64,000 nucleotides of DNA. Source: Glutinoglossum americanum (Eukaryota > Ascomycota > Geoglossomycetes > Geoglossales > Geoglossaceae). Under the pieces are notes generated by a model. That model did not search any database and had not been told where the DNA came from. It saw only the letters and a program-made list of their open reading frames with translations. Location: contig JAGHQL010000124.1 in the NCBI GenBank assembly GCA_020080175.1, forward strand, positions 1 through 64,000, read 5' to 3'. A program made the position numbers and the translations under genes. Of the stretch, positions 44,671 through 55,483 are shown piece after piece; within the stretch, counting starts at the first letter, position 1; the number at the start of each line of letters is the position of its first letter.

Positions 44671-47102
44671 ATGGTGCACTGGCTCCGCTTCTTGAGCTGG
44701 GACCACTTCCGCAGCAGCGGAAACAGAGTACGCAATCGTCTCAACGACGAGATTGAAAACCGTGAGTCCCCACCTCTCATTCGGCAATTCCCTCCGAACT
44801 AACGCGGGCCCCTTCCTCCAGTTCTCCCTCGTCGCGCGACGCCCATTCCTCCGGCTATCCCCGCCATCGAGGTCACGAAGGTGGCTCAGCGCCTCAAATA
44901 CTTGATCGAGGAGACTATTCCTGTGGAGTTGGAGGAGTCGCGGATTACGAGGCCGCATAGCGCGGTTGTGACGAAGAAGGTTATTCAGCTTGCGAAGGAG
45001 GCGGGAGGGGAGGAGCACAAGGCTTGTGTGGTCTTTTGCTTATTGGTTTGTAAGAAATGGGTACGTTGGTGGTGTGGTTTTCCTTGGTGCTTGGTTGTTC
45101 CTGGAGGGTAGGGTCGAGGCTAATATGAGTTTTTTTTTGGTGCTTAGTTTCAGAGACATGCATTGTGAGTTTTGGGTGCTTTGGATGGCGCTGGTGGCTG
45201 ATGGGTGGGTTAGGTTGGAGCTTTGGGATGCGGGACTTCATGATGTGCAAGCTACGGCTTGCGAGGTTATTGCAAAGGCCTTGTAAGTTTGTACCACAAC
45301 TAGCGTATCGTGGACTATAGGCTAATTTGGGTCTTAGGATTGAGTCCGAGGACGACCTAGATTATCTATTCCAAGAGGTCTGGGCTCAATTCCTCAGCAA
45401 TCGCCGAACATATGGCTAGAAGTTCTCTTTCTCCAATTGCTAAGACAATTACTTCTAGGTCCTCCTTAAACGGTACTCCATCATCTGCGGCCAGGAAGAA
45501 ACACATCCATCGAACGCCGTCGAGCGCGCTGTGGATCTGCACGCCTTGCGCATCATCTCCTCTTCTGGGTATCAGAAATGTGTCAGTTATCTCTGGCGTG
45601 GCTGGTTGATCCAGAGCGAAGCGGACCCCACAGTTTTCATCCCATACGAGAACAAGGTGGATACCAACTACTGGACGCACTTCAACCCAAACCGGATGCG
45701 CGCGCCGGTTTACCAAAACTGGGTCCAGATGTCCATGTCGATCTTGTTTTTGGCTTTGTATACCGTGGCGATCAATAGCATCAATCCCAAAGGCGATTTG
45801 GATGTTATCGAGGGGCTGTTGTATATCTTCACGCTGGGCTTTATCTGCGATGAGCTATCGAAGATTTGGAAAGCGGGGAGGTATTATATCGGTTTTTGGA
45901 ATATCTTTAATGTTACGCTTTACTCGCTCCTCACCGTCTCCTTTGTCATGCGGATGGTCGCTCTCGGCCACCCGCCCAGCGGTGATCCGGACCTAAAACG
46001 CTATAAATTCAACCAACTTAGCTACAACTTCCTCGCCTTCTCGGCGCCCATGTTCTGGATACGCCTGCTACTCTTCCTGGATACATTCCGATTCTTTGGC
46101 GCCATGTTGGTGGTGCTGAAGGTGATGATGAAGGAATCTCTGATCTTCTTCGCCTTGCTCGTTGTCGTGGCCGTCGGGTTCCTGCAAGCTTTCGTGGGCA
46201 TGGATAATATCGACGAGACTAAGACTGCGACGAAGTTCATCCTGCAGGCTATGGCAAACGCGGTGATGCAGAGTCCAGATTTCTCTGGGTTTGAGAATTT
46301 CGCGCCACCGTTTGGGATCACTCTATATTACTTTTTTACTTTTGTTATTATGGTTTGTAAGTGACCTAAACCCTTTCTACTTGGGTGATAGTGTGTGACC
46401 CGCTGACTCGTTGGTTTGTTTAGTGTTGTTGAATATCTTGATCGCGCTGTATAACAGTGCGTATACGGATATCACCGACAATTCTACTGATGAATATATG
46501 GCTCTGGTAAGTGAGATACGGTTTTGAAATTGGAGCACCACAAGATTCGTTGGTGAGCTAATGGGATATGGCAGTTCACCCACAAGACGTTGCAATTTGT
46601 ACGCGCCCCAGATGAGAACGTCTTCATAGCTCGTAAGTATCCAATCATATAACACCCCTCCAAAAATCTACCATTTGCTCAACTCCTACCCCCCAAATCA
46701 GCCTTCAACCTCATCGAAATCTTCTTCCTTGTCCTCCCCTTCGAATGGTGGCTCCCATCCACCACCTACGAACACCTCAACAACAAAGTAATGGGGATTA
46801 TCTACTCTCCGCTCCTCCTCCTGACCGCCTTCCTCGAGACCCGCGCCGCGCACAAAGTCATCCATAATCGTCGCCGCGGAGAAGCGGACGATGACGCTGT
46901 CGAGGAGTGGGAAGTTTTTGAACGGAGGGAGTTCCTGGGGGAGGGTTGGGAGGAGAGGGTTGAGGTGGCTAGGCCGAACGTTGAGGACGAAGCGGCGGTT
47001 TTGGAGGTTAAGGCGCTGAGGAAGGAGGTGAGGAAGTTGGAGGGGTTGGTGCAGAGGTTGGTGGATGGGGAGGAGAAGGGGAAGGGGAAGGAGGATTCGT
47101 GA
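44671..47102 (+). CDS. YVC1: Vacuolar TRP-type cation channel Yvc1
   Basis: Exons 44671-44761, 44822-45060, 45148-45164, 45214-45282, 45338-45377, 45459-46356, 46424-46506, 46575-46632, 46702-47102 (631 aa). Exon 3 is only 17 nt and exon 5 only 40 nt. The N-terminal cytosolic helices include ALLELWDAGLHDVQATACEV, which spans exons 3-4. Six transmembrane helices follow in exon 6 (such as ILFLALYTVAINSI, LLYIFTLGFI, SLIFFALLVVVAVGFL), with a pore region around QAMANAVMQSPDFSGF. The S6 segment is VIMVLLLNILIALYNSAY. The C-terminus is a coiled coil (VLEVKALRKEVRKLEGLVQR). Yvc1 releases calcium from the vacuole on osmotic shock. It has no ankyrin repeats, as expected for fungi. Confidence 0.94.
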
Positions 47103-47602
47103 GAGGAGGGAGGAAGGGTTTTGGAGAAGAGGGAGGCATGATTTCCTTCAGCGGCGTTTCCCGCAAACCCCTTAATTTCCTTCTATAATCCTGTCCGTCC
47201 ATCACGATGTGTATACACCCCTCCAACTCACGAGCCAAGCTAGCTCACCTTGTTAAAAAGTGAATAATTAGTACATTACATGCGTAACGAACCCCCTTGA
47301 GGTTATATATATGAGCGTTTTTACATCTCAACTTTCAATTTTACTAGACGCTTCCCGCTGTGGTATGGTATCGCGAATACAAAGGCTTGTTTATACGAGA
47401 GGGAAAAAAAAAGCTAGAACCGAACGAACTGCCCTTAATCAATGCCCACTTGTCCCCGGCTCACCGTAGAGGGACTAGAGGAAACGTAGAGGGAAAAAAA
47501 AAAGCCTACTGAGCAGGCACGATGACGATAATACCTAGTTACTACTACATTCCCCCCCCAAATAAAGGGGAAAAAAAAGATAAAAATCCCCACCCAGCTC
47601 GA
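47103..47602. other. Convergent intergenic region
   Basis: 500 bp between the 3' ends of YVC1 and the SERINC gene. Several short A runs are present; no gene is supported. Confidence 0.4.
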
Positions 47603-49241
47603 TCAGTACCCAAACCTATCCGGCAGAACGACAGGCGCGACCAGCGACCAAGTATAAATCCCATAGCAGACCCACGCGCTAACGATCTTGACCCAACTAG
47701 CGCCGTACGTCCTCCCCACGGGCGCGAAATCCCCCTCCAGCCCCACCCCGCCGGCCTCGGGGTTGACGTTCATGGTGAGCAGCGTGGCGACCCAGGCGGT
47801 GGCGAGGAGGAAGATGATGTGGAAGAGCGAGTAGTTATACTGAGTCGTCCCCCGCTCGTCGTCCTTGGAGTCGCGGCCGTCGTCGCTGTCGTCGTCGTCG
47901 TCGTCGCTGTCGTCGAGGGCGCTGGCGGGGAGGGCACCGCTCTCCACGGCGGCGCGGAGGGCCTCGGCGCGCATCTCGCGGCGCCCGGTGGGCTGTTGTG
48001 TCACGAGGCCGTGTTCGCCTCCGTCGTTGGGGTTGTGGATTTGGGAGTAGCCCGCCGCGCCGCTGGAGCCGAGCGCGACGCCTTGGGTCGCTGCGCGGGT
48101 GGTGGTGTAAGCGATTGTGAGCATTGTGACTATGGCGCCCATGACGATGGAGGCTGTTCTTGTGCCGCGGGCGCGGAGGAGGGGGTTGCAGTTTTTGTCG
48201 TCGGGTTCCATGGAGACGGCAGACATAGTTAGGTAGGTGCAGTAGATTGCGACCATTGCTGATTGAGCGAGGCCGGCTTGGGGGTTGAATTCTTGGATCG
48301 TGGGGTGGACGGAGGTGAAGGAGACTATGAGAAGGAGGACGAGGTTGATCTGTACATTCTGCGTTAGTGCCAAGGTAGCTGTGGGAGATTCGAGGAGCGC
48401 ATACAGAGATAGCGGCCTGGTTCATGGAACATCCTCGGCCAGCGAAGAATATATACATCACTATTGTCATGGCGATCGATCCGATATACATCCCGAGGGT
48501 GGAGCCGATCAATAGACCACGCCATGCCCGAGAATCATGAAACTCAATCTTCTCCAAGCAGTATTCAGCCCATGTATGGGCAAGATCGACGAGCAGAACG
48601 AGACCTAGCAGGAGGAATAGCATAGCGCCGATCAAAGCGACGTAATTCCCCCATGTAACGAAGAAGCCATCCGGGATGAGGAAGGTAAGGACAATCATCC
48701 CAAGCCACCCTATTATCTTGGGTCCCCAGTAGCCATTCTGGATCGCAGCCCTTCCGTTCTTGGTTGACCTAACGCCGAGCAACATAATGGCAAGGAGAGC
48801 GTGAAATGTTCCCAGAGCAAAGTTGATCCGATGGACGGCAACGAAACCGTAGCACTCCTTCCCAACACAGCTTATCTTCATATAATCCAACGTTAGGCCC
48901 TCCAGTTTGTGGATCGCCCATGGCGTGAGCATTATCCATGAGAGAATAGAGTTGACGAGGAGGATGAGAGCGTAGGCAATACGAGTGGCGATGCTGCTCG
49001 GCCGTCAGGGCTGCTCTAACCCACAGAAGGACCAAGAATTACGCAAACATACCTGCTCTGGCATTTACCGCATGCGCTACAGACAGCAGAACATGTCGCG
49101 GCCCCACAGCACGAAGCGGCGAACGTACCGACCTTCTCATACGTCAGTCAAACCCATCAAAATAACAAGAAGGGTAGGGAGGGGATATACCGTGCTTAAG
49201 CTCGGCACAGCAAGCAAAGGAATAGATAGTAAAGCACCCAT
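47603..49241 (-). CDS. TMS1: SERINC/Tms1 family membrane protein
   Basis: Exons on the minus strand: 49241-49191, 49132-49053, 48993-48405, 48349-47603 (1467 nt, 488 aa). The N-terminus MGALLSIPLLAVPS is followed by the Cys-rich segment SCCGAATCSAVCSACGKC, typical of the family. About ten membrane helices follow. Conserved parts include FALGTFHALLAIMLLGVRS, PKIIGWLGMIVLTFLIPDGF and, near the end, YGASWVKIVSAWVCYGIYTW. A loop before the last helices is very acidic (a run of Asp/Ser around nt 47880-47910). SERINC proteins flip phospholipids and were first linked to serine incorporation into lipids; in yeast Tms1 is vacuolar or plasma-membrane located. The function in this fungus is inferred from family. 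Confidence 0.93.
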
Positions 49242-49816
49242 CGCTGGAGTCTGCGGGGGGTCGTATTGTCTTGATACTTTGATACCGGATGAGATGGTGT
49301 GATGTTGCCCTCGTCACTCTATAGCGCACTGCGGCTGCTGAAGTGGGCTGTATTATATAAGCGTCGGCGCTTAAAGGATGATGTTACAGTAACAGGGAGG
49401 CAAGCGCGCACTCGACTAACTTGGGGCGCAAATTGCACGTGCTTTCAATCCGGACCCCAAAATCCGCAGCAATTAATTAGAGTACAGGTTGGCTTCCTTA
49501 AGACAGCCTTCCAACCTTAGAAGCTTATAACCCGAGCGATGCCATAGCTCGGATACTGTAAATACTCTATACTAGTAGCTATCAGACAGCAGGAAGTAAG
49601 GAGGTTCTGTGGCTGCAGGGCGCTGCGGTGATCTCAACCATCTCCGGGTTGTCACGACCTGGCTCGTCACACCACGGGAACGACCCAATACTCTACGTCT
49701 GACCACGACGGCTGAGTGCCTACTTCCGCATCACCTGGATATTCTGTGATCGGCTCTGAGGAATTGGAATCAACATCACGTACTTTCAGCGGGTATACCG
49801 CTCAAACAGCAACACA
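49242..49816. promoter_or_regulatory. Divergent promoter, SERINC / MCH1-like
   Basis: 575 bp between divergent start codons. Open frames here on the plus strand lack any recognisable product. No motif stands out. Confidence 0.4.
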
Positions 49817-52411
49817 ATGGCCGATAGAGCCGTCGCTCGGGTGGTGTCTGTGGCCGCGGCGACGATAATATCTTTATCGTGCGGGACAAATGTACGTACT
49901 TGGCTGCTTGCGCGATATCTTGTGGACACTAGGGTCTAATCCTTGATGAAATCATAGTATGTCTACTCGGCCTGGGCTCCCCAGTTCGCTGAACGATTGC
50001 TGCTCTCCTCGACTGAGGCCAACTTGATAGTCAGCGAACCCGCTACCCCCCATACGGGCTTCGAATACTGATTCGAGCTAGGGAACTGCCGCGAATCTCG
50101 GAATGTACGCGTCTGGTATTCCAGTAGGCATACTGGTAGATGCGAAGGGGCCTCGACTAGCGGTCATGATAGGGGCAGTGGCACTTGGAATTGGATATTA
50201 TCCCATCCATTTGGGTAATGTCACCCTCAAGCTTCTTGATTAAGCGTACTGCTAACGAATCTGAAAGCATATGACTCCGGTCCGGGGACCACGAGCGTGC
50301 CTGTTCTATGCTTTTTCTCTTTTCTGACTGGGGTTGGTTAGTTGCATATGTATTCCCCCTCGAAATCGCGGGTTTTGCTCATAAAAGCAACAGGTAGCTG
50401 CGCGGCCTTCGCAGCGGCACTCAAGTCTGGTCTGTGTTGTCTCTGCCTGGTCTTCCTGCATGTGCTGACTACGAGACAGCGGCATTGAACTTTCCTCACC
50501 ACAGGGGAACAGCTACCGCTTTTCCTCTCGCAGCGTTTGGCCTTAGCGCCTTTTTCTTCTCTGCCATATCGTCTCTGGCGTTCCCCGGAAACACATCGGA
50601 TTTTCTTTTCCTCCTTGCTATCGGAACTTTCACCATGGTTTTCGTATCTTTTTTCTTTCTCCGCGTCATTCCTCACCCAGGAGTATATGAGGCATTGCCA
50701 GGCAGTGAACTTCGGCGGCCGAAGTCGGCAGAACAAAGACGCAGCTTAGAGCGTGAACCAGGTAAGACCAATCCAGTTAAGGGAATCTATTCCAACTTTC
50801 CATCCCCCCTTTTGGGAGGAACAGCTGCCAAGAACCTCTGTACTAGTCAACGAGGCTTCTGGGGCCCCATTTCCGGATACGGAAGAAACAGCATCTCTTA
50901 TATCTAGTTCCTCTTCTAACGCCGGGGATGAAATATGTGATGAAGGAGCCGCAAAGGCGAATGGTGACCACTCGCATCATCTAGATATCCGGGGACTAGG
51001 CCTTTTGCTGAGGCTGGAGTTCTGGAACTTGTTTGCACTTTTAGCCCTTCTAGCAGGTGTTGGCTTGATGTCTATCAAGTGAGTTATCGGATGCACAGCT
51101 CTATATTGAAGTATAGCTAACTATTAGCTAGCAATATTGGAAACGATGTGAGGATGCTTCCTCCTTTTTGCCCTATTAGCTGCGTATTAATGATATTTTC
51201 TTCCAGGCCCAAGCGCTCTGGAGTCATTACGATGACAGTGCGGATCCCAAGTTCATCCAGAAGTGGCAGGCTATGCATGTCTCGATCCTCTCTGTCATGA
51301 GCTTTACGGGGAGACTGCTGAGCGGTAAGGATCATATGGCTAATGATTATGCATATAGCAGCCTCTCTAATCATGAAATTTCAGGTGTCGGCTCCGATCT
51401 TATTGTCAAGAAACTTGGCATGAGCCGCTTTTGGTGCTTAGTAGCCTCTAGTTCGATATTCAGCATTGGGCAGCTTTGCGCTATCAAAATCGAAAACCCC
51501 CATCACCTGTGGGCTGTCTCAGGGCTTACCGGCCGTATGTGCACAATACCGAGCGTCGTGTCACTATCAGAAGCTAATTGATGATCGTTGTCTTGCAGTG
51601 GCTTATGGTTTCTTATTCGGTGTCTTCCCTACCATGGCAAGGCACCGCCAAACCCACACTAAGCAAGATATCTAGAATGGCTAACATGTGGCCTAATAGG
51701 TATCAGAGGCTTTCGGCGTTCACGGCCTGTCTACAAAGTGAGTCCGCGGAAGAGCAGGATATTCGGACCGAAGCTGATAATTGCGCGATTTATTACAGTT
51801 GGGGATGCATGACGCTCGCACCGGTCATCAGCGGGAATATCTTCAACCTTCTCTATGGTATGTTTTCGGTCACGCAGCTGCCACTTTATCCATCTCCCTA
51901 TCTCCATCCCCAAGGGGCGCACATGGGTGACGTTGTCCTTTGTTATCGCCCCTTATCGTTATCGGCATGTCAATCATTCCCCACACTACGCTAGATGACG
52001 CGGAAAAAGAAATATCCCAGTCAACATCCACGCAGGTCATCATCCACCCCCACACTCCACAAAAGCACACGAAAAACATTGGAAATCAACTCTATCCAAA
52101 ACGCGGAGGAGGAAAAAAAAATTTTTCGCCTCGTCGTCTACGCCTCTTTATGTAATATGCACAGCGCAGTCTTGCTAACGATAGGCCTGAACAAAAACAC
52201 AGGCTCCATTTACGACCACCACAGCAACATCTCTCCAGGCGGTGTGCGTGACTGCCCAGAGGGCCTTTACTGCTACCGTAGTGCATACATAGTCACCCTT
52301 TGCTCGAGCGTCGCGGGTGTAGTCATAAGTCTATGGAGTATCCTTGCCGAGAACAGGAAGAAAGCAGCACGGAGGCAGGTGAGTCGGAGGGGTAATGGGA
52401 GGGAAGCTTGA
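49817..52411 (+). CDS. MCH1: Major facilitator, Mch1/nodulin-like family
   Basis: Fourteen exons: 49817-49891, 49958-50029, 50082-50214, 50268-50336, 50394-50429, 50480-50761, 50847-51078, 51132-51147, 51207-51324, 51385-51534, 51599-51636, 51700-51737, 51799-51857, 52185-52411 (1545 nt, 514 aa). Exon 8 is 16 nt. Intron 11 uses a GC donor (ATG|GCAAGG). Intron 13 is unusually long (327 nt). Markers are YVYSAWAPQFAERL, GTAANLGMYASGIPVGILVD, FPHHRGTATAFPLAAFG, SFTGRLLSGVGSDLIVKKL and AYGFLFGVFPTMVSEAFGV; twelve membrane helices fit. Mch1 resembles monocarboxylate carriers but no such transport was shown in yeast, where the protein is vacuolar, so the substrate is unknown. The gene contains the most unusual splicing of the window. 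Confidence 0.9.
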
Positions 52412-53845
52412 TTGATTGATTTACTTGTTTTCCATACCCTGTCTTGGGATGCCATTTCCTTGGTCTGGTGGTTTATATTTCCCGTGGTTTAGATTTTTCA
52501 CATCTGGCGATTAGGATAGACTAGGTAGGATATTTTAGAACTTAGTTTTATTATAACCTTTCCACCCTCGGGTGAAATCTGTTCATATATTTAGTTTGTT
52601 TTTTTTTCCTTCTCCAAGGGAGTAGTTCTCCGACCCAGACAAACCCCTCCCCCCGGCTGCCTCTTGGCGAAGCTTTAGATTGCTATCCTACCCACATACA
52701 TGGTCTGAATTGAGAAAAAAATCCTGATGTAGGATCCCGATGCCACTCTCAAGGCCGAAACAAGGCGATGGCGCAGGTACCGGGGGGTTGTTTACATTAA
52801 ATATACTGTCGGGGATAGGTAGTGGGGGGGTGGATGGATGGATGGATGGGTGTTTGTCGATCGATAGCGGCGGTATGGAGCTGGGTGGGCGAGAGGTTAG
52901 ATAAGGGAATCGAACACGTAGTTGAGCACACTTGCGACGAACACACGTTCAGCCAAAAAAGATATTCATTTTTCATTACCACCGAAACATAAAAAATAAA
53001 AAATGAAAATGAAAATAGCGTACGCGGCGGAGCCCACTTTTTGTTTTATTTCTATTACATGGAACAGGTAAAACGGAAAGGTTTTTTTTTTTTCTAAACT
53101 CGTTTTTTTTTTTCGGGAATTCCCCCCAAAAGAGGGTGGTGGAAAGGAGGAGAGGAAATACCCAGACCGCCACACCGCTCGGAAACCGTCGCCAGGGCTA
53201 AGACGGATAAGGGATCAGTAAACAGCTAGATGCGATAGGATTACAGAGTGGGGTGAGGGAAAAGTGCTGGGTGTTAGGTTTCCTCGCGCGTAGAGAAACT
53301 TAAGAGAGACATTAATAGTTAGATGTGTTTGGTTTTGAAACCACCGGACCCCATTTTTCGGCCTGAGACAAAGCATTAAAATTAATAGAGTGAGACTGCA
53401 TTAAACGGACTTTTCGGGAAGATGAGATGCGAGAGAGTAAATGGTGTTACAAGCATGCGGTAAAAATAGAAACGATAGCTGGAGCATAGAGGAGGATCGT
53501 CATCAAAAAAAAACTAGTCAGAATAATAGGAGTTTTCGATCCAAATACACCTAGAATATTACCCCCAAGAAAAATCGTCGTCGCAGACCAAGGAGAAAAC
53601 CTAGACAAAAACACCATGGGACTGGAAGGAAGGAGGAAAAAAAAAAATTGCGTCCACACATCAGGTGAGCTTAGAGACATGCAGGGCTGGCGACAAGTGC
53701 GGAAATCGGAAGGAGGAAAGATGACCGTCCCAAACGGAGAAAATGCTCATTATAGTGGTATCATAGAAGGGGGGGGGAACAAAAATCAAGGTTGTGGGTT
53801 GGAAGCTCAGGAAACCTCCAGGAACGTTAAGCGGGCAGTCAACCT
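52412..53845. other. Long convergent intergenic region
   Basis: 1.43 kb between the 3' ends of the MCH1-like and GATA-factor genes. It contains a (GGAT)n tract at about 52831-52850, and A and T runs. Short open frames show no conserved product. A long 3' UTR of the GATA gene is possible. Confidence 0.4.
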
Positions 53846-55480
53846 TCAAGACGCTGTGGATTGAGGGGTAGAGACGAGGCTATCCTCCACCATATCCGAG
53901 ACCCGAATCCTCTTCGCCGGTGGCCCCGAGCCCTCCTTCAGCTCGGCAACTTCCCTCTCTAGCTCATCGACGCGTCGTTTGAGATCCTGCTCACGCCGTT
54001 GCGTATCGTCGAGGGCCCTCCGCAGGTGATCCTCGGTGTCCCGTCGCATCATCTCCCCTCGTCGTGCGTTCGCCTCGCTCTGTTCCAGCTCCGCCACCCT
54101 GCCGTGGAAGAGGTCGTTGATGACTTCCAGCTCGTTGACGCGGGTCTTGAGGGAGGTGTTCGTGGCGCAGAGTGACTCGTAGCTCTGCGAGGTTTCGTGG
54201 TGTCTGTCGAGCGAGGACGTTGAGCCTGGAGATGGCTGGTTGAGGTGGAGAGATGGAAGCGATGGGGAGGGGAGGAAGACGTTGTCGGAGTGAGGCGGAC
54301 CGTCAAACATCCCTTGCGGTGCGAGGTGGTGCGAGCCCATCGGGTTGGCGGGTGTGCCGGATCGGGATAGAGGGGAGTTTGAGCCGTTTGAGCCGCCAGA
54401 CGCGCTCCGCTGTGAAGGTCGACGATGATCCAGAGGCCCTAGAGGAGGAGTGCCTGCCTCAGATCTTGGGACAGATAATCCATTCTCGAAGAGGCTCTAC
54501 CGGAAGGCATTAGATAGGGTTCTTATTCTAAAATATCCGCGTGAACATGATCGAACGAGTACCTTTTTCTTCGGGCCTTGCCCCGAGCTCTTGACGCGGT
54601 TCCGGCTTTTGATCACATCGGTCTTGAGGCTTATCGGTCGAGGTCTGCCGTGAAGCTTTAGAAAAAGGCCACACGCGTTGCAGAGTACTGAGCCGATCTC
54701 ATCTCGTCTCCACAAAGGGGTCGTTGACGTTGTGCAGTTCTGGCATATGGGCTGTGATTTATCGCGTTCATTGTCAGCGGCGGCCGTAGACATGGTGAGT
54801 TGGTGCGATAAGAAAATTTGTAGAGCTGAGGAAAGGGAGACGGTGCCCTTAAAGGCGTGACCTAATCATGCAGGGTTACAGGCGGTTGTTGGACTTACGG
54901 GAGTGTTGCCCTGACCAGCTGTGGTTGCTGACGGGGACGATGTGGCATAAGTCATGCTGTGACCGACATTGAACGCTCTGCTTCCGGGATGCCCAGTTAG
55001 AACATTTGGCTCTTGCATGACAGACGACAGAACGATAACGAGCGTGGGTGGATGTTTACTGGACGCCTCCCCCAGCCCGGGAAAAAAAAATTAATTCACG
55101 CGCAAAATACTAGCACCAACGCACCTTATTTGGGAAGACGGAGCAACGGCGATAGAAGCCAGCGTGGTAAGCCCGGGAAGAGAGGGATGCGAGCTGCTGG
55201 ACGCAGCCGCGGAAGAAGATTGGGTGGATGTCGACGATGGACGCGAAATATCGTCTATCGGCGGCACTGACGGCCTATCTTCAGCTGATGGAGCCGTGTT
55301 GAAAGCCGGCAGGTCTCGAGCCTGCTGTGCAGAAGTAGACTCGAGATAGTCGATGGGCGGTGCCCGGTATAACAGAGGAGCCAGAGTTGAAGCCGTGATT
55401 AAAGTAGGGGGGGGAGAATTATTACGTGGTGGAGCGACGTGGAGGGAGATTTTAGGAAGAATAAGGTAAAAAAGATCAAG
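53846..55480 (-). CDS. areB: AreB/NreB-type GATA transcription factor with leucine zipper (5' end unresolved)
   Basis: Exons on the minus strand: about 55480-55125 (open, start unknown), 54977-54899, 54751-54563, 54496-53846. The GATA zinc finger C-x2-C-x17-C-x2-C reads CQNC to CNAC with [12 protein letters not shown] between, followed by the basic [21 protein letters not shown] part. The C-terminus is a long coiled coil/leucine zipper ([20 protein letters not shown] and later [16 protein letters not shown]), which separates AreB from other fungal GATA factors. AreB represses or tunes nitrogen-catabolic genes against AreA. No ATG occurs in frame in the first exon: the frame is open from a stop at 55481-55483 with no Met until exon 2. 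An in-frame ATG at 54793 lies inside the intron before the finger and would start a short form if that intron is kept. Confidence 0.8.
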
Positions 55481-55483
55481 TTA

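Noticed and set aside
44990-45286. A 98-codon plus-strand frame in the YVC1 gene
   Set aside because: It is YVC1 exon 2 reading through two introns, which are recognised by good splice sites and a restored conserved frame.
47522-48232. A 236-codon open frame on the plus strand across the SERINC gene
   Set aside because: It is antisense to conserved SERINC exons and arises from GC-rich codons and the GTC/GAC repeat of the acidic loop. The product is low complexity and resembles nothing.
47835-48932. A 365-codon minus-strand frame in the SERINC gene
   Set aside because: It is the exon-3 frame running through the intron into a wrong frame; splicing at 48405/48349 restores the family sequence.
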